Assembly (NCBI GenBank): GCA_947450895.1
Contig: CANFWT010000013.1
Span: 1 to 46,965, forward strand
Direction: 5' to 3'
Length of the DNA: 46,965 bases
DNA from: Comamonadaceae bacterium
Lineage (GTDB): Bacteria; Pseudomonadota; Gammaproteobacteria; Burkholderiales; Burkholderiaceae_C
Position numbers and translations under genes: made by a program
Notes under the pieces: generated by a model
Databases searched by the model: none
The model's input: only the letters and a program-made list of their open reading frames with translations
Told to the model about the DNA's origin: nothing
In this document: positions 45,269 to 46,965 of the stretch, one piece after another
Position numbering within the stretch: the first letter of the stretch is position 1
Layout: each line of letters opens with the position of its first letter

Positions 45269-46452
45269 TCCCGGTGCCGCCGGTGCGCAGCGCATCGCGC
45301 CAGGGTTTGCTGGCGATTTTTGGCTCGACCCTGTTTGAGCTGACCGGCATTTTTATGCTCTCGCCGCTGCTGCTTTTGCTGCTGCGCCGCGCCGAGGTGT
45401 CCAACACCGTGGCCGGGCTGTTTGCCGCGACCTCGTGGCTGGGTATTTTCATCATCACGCCCTTTGCGTCGCAGCTCACCCGGCGCATCGGCCGCAGGCG
45501 CGCGCTGTGGTTGGCGTCCACCGTGCCGCTGGCCACCGCCTTTGGTTTTTTGCTCACCTCGCGGCTGGAAGTCTGGTTTGTGCTGGAGCTGCTGGCCAGC
45601 GTGGCCGGGGGCTTGCGCTGGGTATTGGCCGAGGCCTTTATTGCCGAATTCACCCCGCCCGACCAGCGCGGCCGCTACATCGGCGCCTACGCCACCATGA
45701 TCGGCCTGACCTTTGTCATGGGCCCGGCGCTTCTGGCCTGGCTGGGCGACGGAAGCCCGTACGCGCTGTGGGTGGTGATTGGGTTTATGGGAACAGGCTT
45801 GGCCTGGACGGCGCTGGTGCCGCGCACCCCGCCCGAACACGATGCGGATTCGGCCAAAGTCGGTTTTGCTGGCCTGTGGCACGCGGTGGCGGCGCACCCG
45901 GTTATCATGCTGGCCGGGTTTGTGGGTGGTTTTTTCGAGCTGGGCTTGTCGTCCATCTTGCCGCTCTACGGCCTTACCTTGGGGCTGCCCACGGGCGCGG
46001 CAACCTTGCTGGTGTCGGTCAGCGGGCTGGGCGGCATGGCGCTGGCCTTGCCTGGCGGCTTGCTGATAGACCGCCTGAAAAACCCGGCGCAAGGGCGGCG
46101 CACGCTGATGCTCATCCTCGTCGCAATGCTGCTGGGTGCGTCCATCGCCACGCTGGCGGTGCAAGGTGCACCCTGGCTGGTATGGCCGGTGGCCGCCCTG
46201 TGGGGCGCAGCAGGCGGCAATTTGTACACCCTCACCATGACTGACATCAGCAGCCGCGAGGCCGGCATTACCCTGGTCAACAGCACGGCGGTGCTGGTGC
46301 TGGCGTACACGCTGGGGGCGTTGGTGGCGTCATCTCTGTCTGGTGCGCTGATTGATGCCTCGCCCTGGGTGGGGTTTCCGCTGGTGTTGGTGGTGGTGTC
46401 GGGGCTGGCGACTGCGGCCTTGGTGCGGGCGCGGCGCAGGCGGGATATTTAG
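45265..46452 (+). CDS. MFS transporter
   Basis: 395 residues if it begins at the TTG at 45265, which overlaps the prfC stop as TTGA; in-frame GTGs at 45274 and 45283 are alternatives. About twelve membrane segments, in two halves of six. The loop between segments 2 and 3 has RRIGRRRALWLAS, a form of the MFS signature, and EFTPPDQRGRYIGAYATMIGLTF is segment 5 with its leading loop. The central loop near residue 190 is short (PRTPPEHDADSAKVG). Substrate is unknown; it looks like a drug or sugar type DHA1 member. A strong hairpin 40 bases after its stop probably ends the transcript. Confidence 0.85.
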   Translation: MIPVPPVRSASRQGLLAIFGSTLFELTGIFMLSPLLLLLLRRAEVSNTVAGLFAATSWLGIFIITPFASQLTRRIGRRRALWLASTVPLATAFGFLLTSRLEVWFVLELLASVAGGLRWVLAEAFIAEFTPPDQRGRYIGAYATMIGLTFVMGPALLAWLGDGSPYALWVVIGFMGTGLAWTALVPRTPPEHDADSAKVGFAGLWHAVAAHPVIMLAGFVGGFFELGLSSILPLYGLTLGLPTGAATLLVSVSGLGGMALALPGGLLIDRLKNPAQGRRTLMLILVAMLLGASIATLAVQGAPWLVWPVAALWGAAGGNLYTLTMTDISSREAGITLVNSTAVLVLAYTLGALVASSLSGALIDASPWVGFPLVLVVVSGLATAALVRARRRRDI

Positions 46453-46492
46453 TTTCGGCGTTCTGGATGTGTTTGCCCACTCTCTCCCCCAA

Positions 46493-46523
46493 CCCCTCTC
46501 TCGCCCAGCGGGCGAGAGAGGGG
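46493..46523 (+). terminator. Long GC-rich hairpin after the MFS gene
   Basis: CCCCTCTCTCGCCC (46493-46506) pairs perfectly with GGGCGAGAGAGGGG (46510-46523) around AGC. No T run follows, so it is not a classic intrinsic terminator, but this kind of element is often found between convergent genes as here. It is the first of three inverted repeats in the 300-base spacer 46453-46752. Confidence 0.6.
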
Positions 46524-46535
46524 GGCTAAGTCCGA

Positions 46536-46665
46536 ATTTGGTTTCGTCGCTTCGGCTAGCCTTCTACCGGCGCGTTACCCGCCAAGTCCGCAGAAGCGTT
46601 ATATCGCCAGCCAACCCTTTATATACGCGGCCAGTGGTGCCCTAGCCGAGGCGACGAAACCAAAT
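46536..46665. repeat. 130-bp element bounded by 24-bp inverted repeats (MITE-like)
   Basis: The left arm 46536-46559 and right arm 46642-46665 are complementary at 23 of 24 positions (ATTTGGTTTCGTCGC... against ...GCGACGAAACCAAAT). The 82-base centre has further short dyads, such as GCGTTATAT with ATATACGC. No open frame of note lies within and no clear target site duplication flanks the arms (GA on the left, GT on the right). The form suggests a small non-autonomous mobile or palindromic element; a strong cruciform is the other reading. Confidence 0.6.
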
Positions 46666-46678
46666 GTGGCTGTTCGCT

Positions 46679-46712
46679 CCCCCTTTCCACCCCGGCGGGG
46701 GTGGAAAGGGGG
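46679..46712. terminator. 15-bp perfect hairpin before the deacetylase gene end, overlapping a G-run array
   Basis: CCCCCTTTCCACCCC (46679-46693) pairs with GGGGTGGAAAGGGGG (46698-46712) around GGCG. Lying between two convergent genes, it could act for either strand. The right arm is also part of four G runs (46697-46701, 46708-46712, 46715-46720, 46724-46730) that could form a G-quadruplex in single-stranded DNA or in the + strand transcript. Confidence 0.55.
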
Positions 46713-46752
46713 CTGGGGGGATAGGGGGGGATGCACCACCCCACCGGGGCAC

Positions 46753-46965
46753 TCAGGCAAACCCCTGTAGCACATTCACCACATTCACCCCCACCGCGTC
46801 CACCGCATAGCCGCCTTCAAACACCAGCACCGTAGGTAAGCCCACGGCGGCCAGACGCTCGCCCATGCGCAGGTAATCGTCACTTTGCAGCGCAAAGCCA
46901 GAAATCGGGTCGCCAGCAAAGGTGTCCACGCCCAGCGACACCACCAGCGCCTGCGCGCCAAAGCG
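46753..46965 (-). CDS. Histone deacetylase/acetylpolyamine amidohydrolase family protein, C-terminal end (5' part outside window)
   Basis: The last 70 codons are present and the frame is open to the right edge. ALVVSLGVDTFAGDP holds the conserved aspartate of the zinc and substrate site, followed by ISGFALQSDDYLRMGERLAA and PTVLVFEGGYAVDAVGVNVV near the end. The EGGY with its tyrosine is the catalytic tyrosine motif of class II-like bacterial deacetylases, and the GVNVVNVL ending resembles acetylpolyamine amidohydrolases. These zinc enzymes remove acetyl groups from polyamines or other amines in the cytoplasm. Substrate cannot be decided from the fragment. Confidence 0.85.
   Translation of the reverse strand, partial: RFGAQALVVSLGVDTFAGDPISGFALQSDDYLRMGERLAAVGLPTVLVFEGGYAVDAVGVNVVNVLQGFA

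Noticed and set aside
46560..46641. tRNA-like fold in the centre of the inverted-repeat element
   Set aside because: The short dyads do not form a cloverleaf with the conserved T-loop and D-loop bases.

Overview
The window is a chromosomal segment of a GC-rich betaproteobacterium, most likely a member of the Comamonadaceae (Rhodoferax/Polaromonas/Acidovorax relatives). This rests on the gene order cyaY-lptM-lysA next to a class A penicillin-binding protein, the complete division and cell wall (dcw) cluster running from mraZ to lpxC, the long low-complexity DksA, and GC-rich intergenic repeats of a kind I associate with that family. No plasmid, phage or transposase gene, no tRNA or rRNA and no CRISPR array is visible. 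The placement comes from memory of families and gene orders, not from a search.

Region 1 (1-9706) is housekeeping: the C-terminal part of PBP1A, cyaY (-), lptM and lysA (+), then a leftward group of cytochrome c4, msrP and msrQ (periplasmic methionine sulfoxide repair), the GTPase engB (+), two adjacent late acyltransferases for lipid A (-) and metK (+). The 3' end of metK is duplicated in tandem with an 81-bp period.

Region 2 (9871-17534) looks accessory and concerns the envelope. It holds a heptosyltransferase-like GT9 enzyme, a GtrA-type flippase and an ArnT-like membrane glycosyltransferase on the + strand. A membrane protein and a sialidase-fold protein face them on the - strand. A pirin (+) and a three-gene membrane stress set (YqjD/ElaB-, YqjE- and YqjK-like, -) follow.

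Region 3 (17702-21636) pairs a histidine-rich CobW-family metal chaperone with a DksA that has a roughly 194-residue Ala/Lys/Pro-rich N-terminal extension and only one of the four zinc-finger cysteines. A 534-residue protein of unknown function with two STAS-like segments comes next.

Region 4 (21850-40455) is the dcw cluster: mraZ, rsmH, ftsL, ftsI, murE, murF, mraY, murD, ftsW, murG, murC, ddl, ftsQ, ftsA, ftsZ, lpxC. From mraZ to ftsQ every gene junction overlaps by 1 to 10 bases. Four 10-bp repeats in front of mraZ look like a MraZ operator. A 51-codon open frame fills the ftsA-ftsZ gap exactly, and a GC-rich tandem repeat separates ftsZ from lpxC.

Region 5 (40641-46965) has a P-type cation ATPase, a DUF4287 protein (-), prfC, an MFS transporter, a 300-bp spacer packed with inverted repeats and a possible G-quadruplex, and the C-terminal end of a histone deacetylase/acetylpolyamine amidohydrolase family gene (-) cut by the right edge.

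I see no clear new defence or mobile system. The best leads are the DksA variant beside CobW, the STAS-like protein, the surface-glycan cassette, the MraZ operator and the three repeat arrays.
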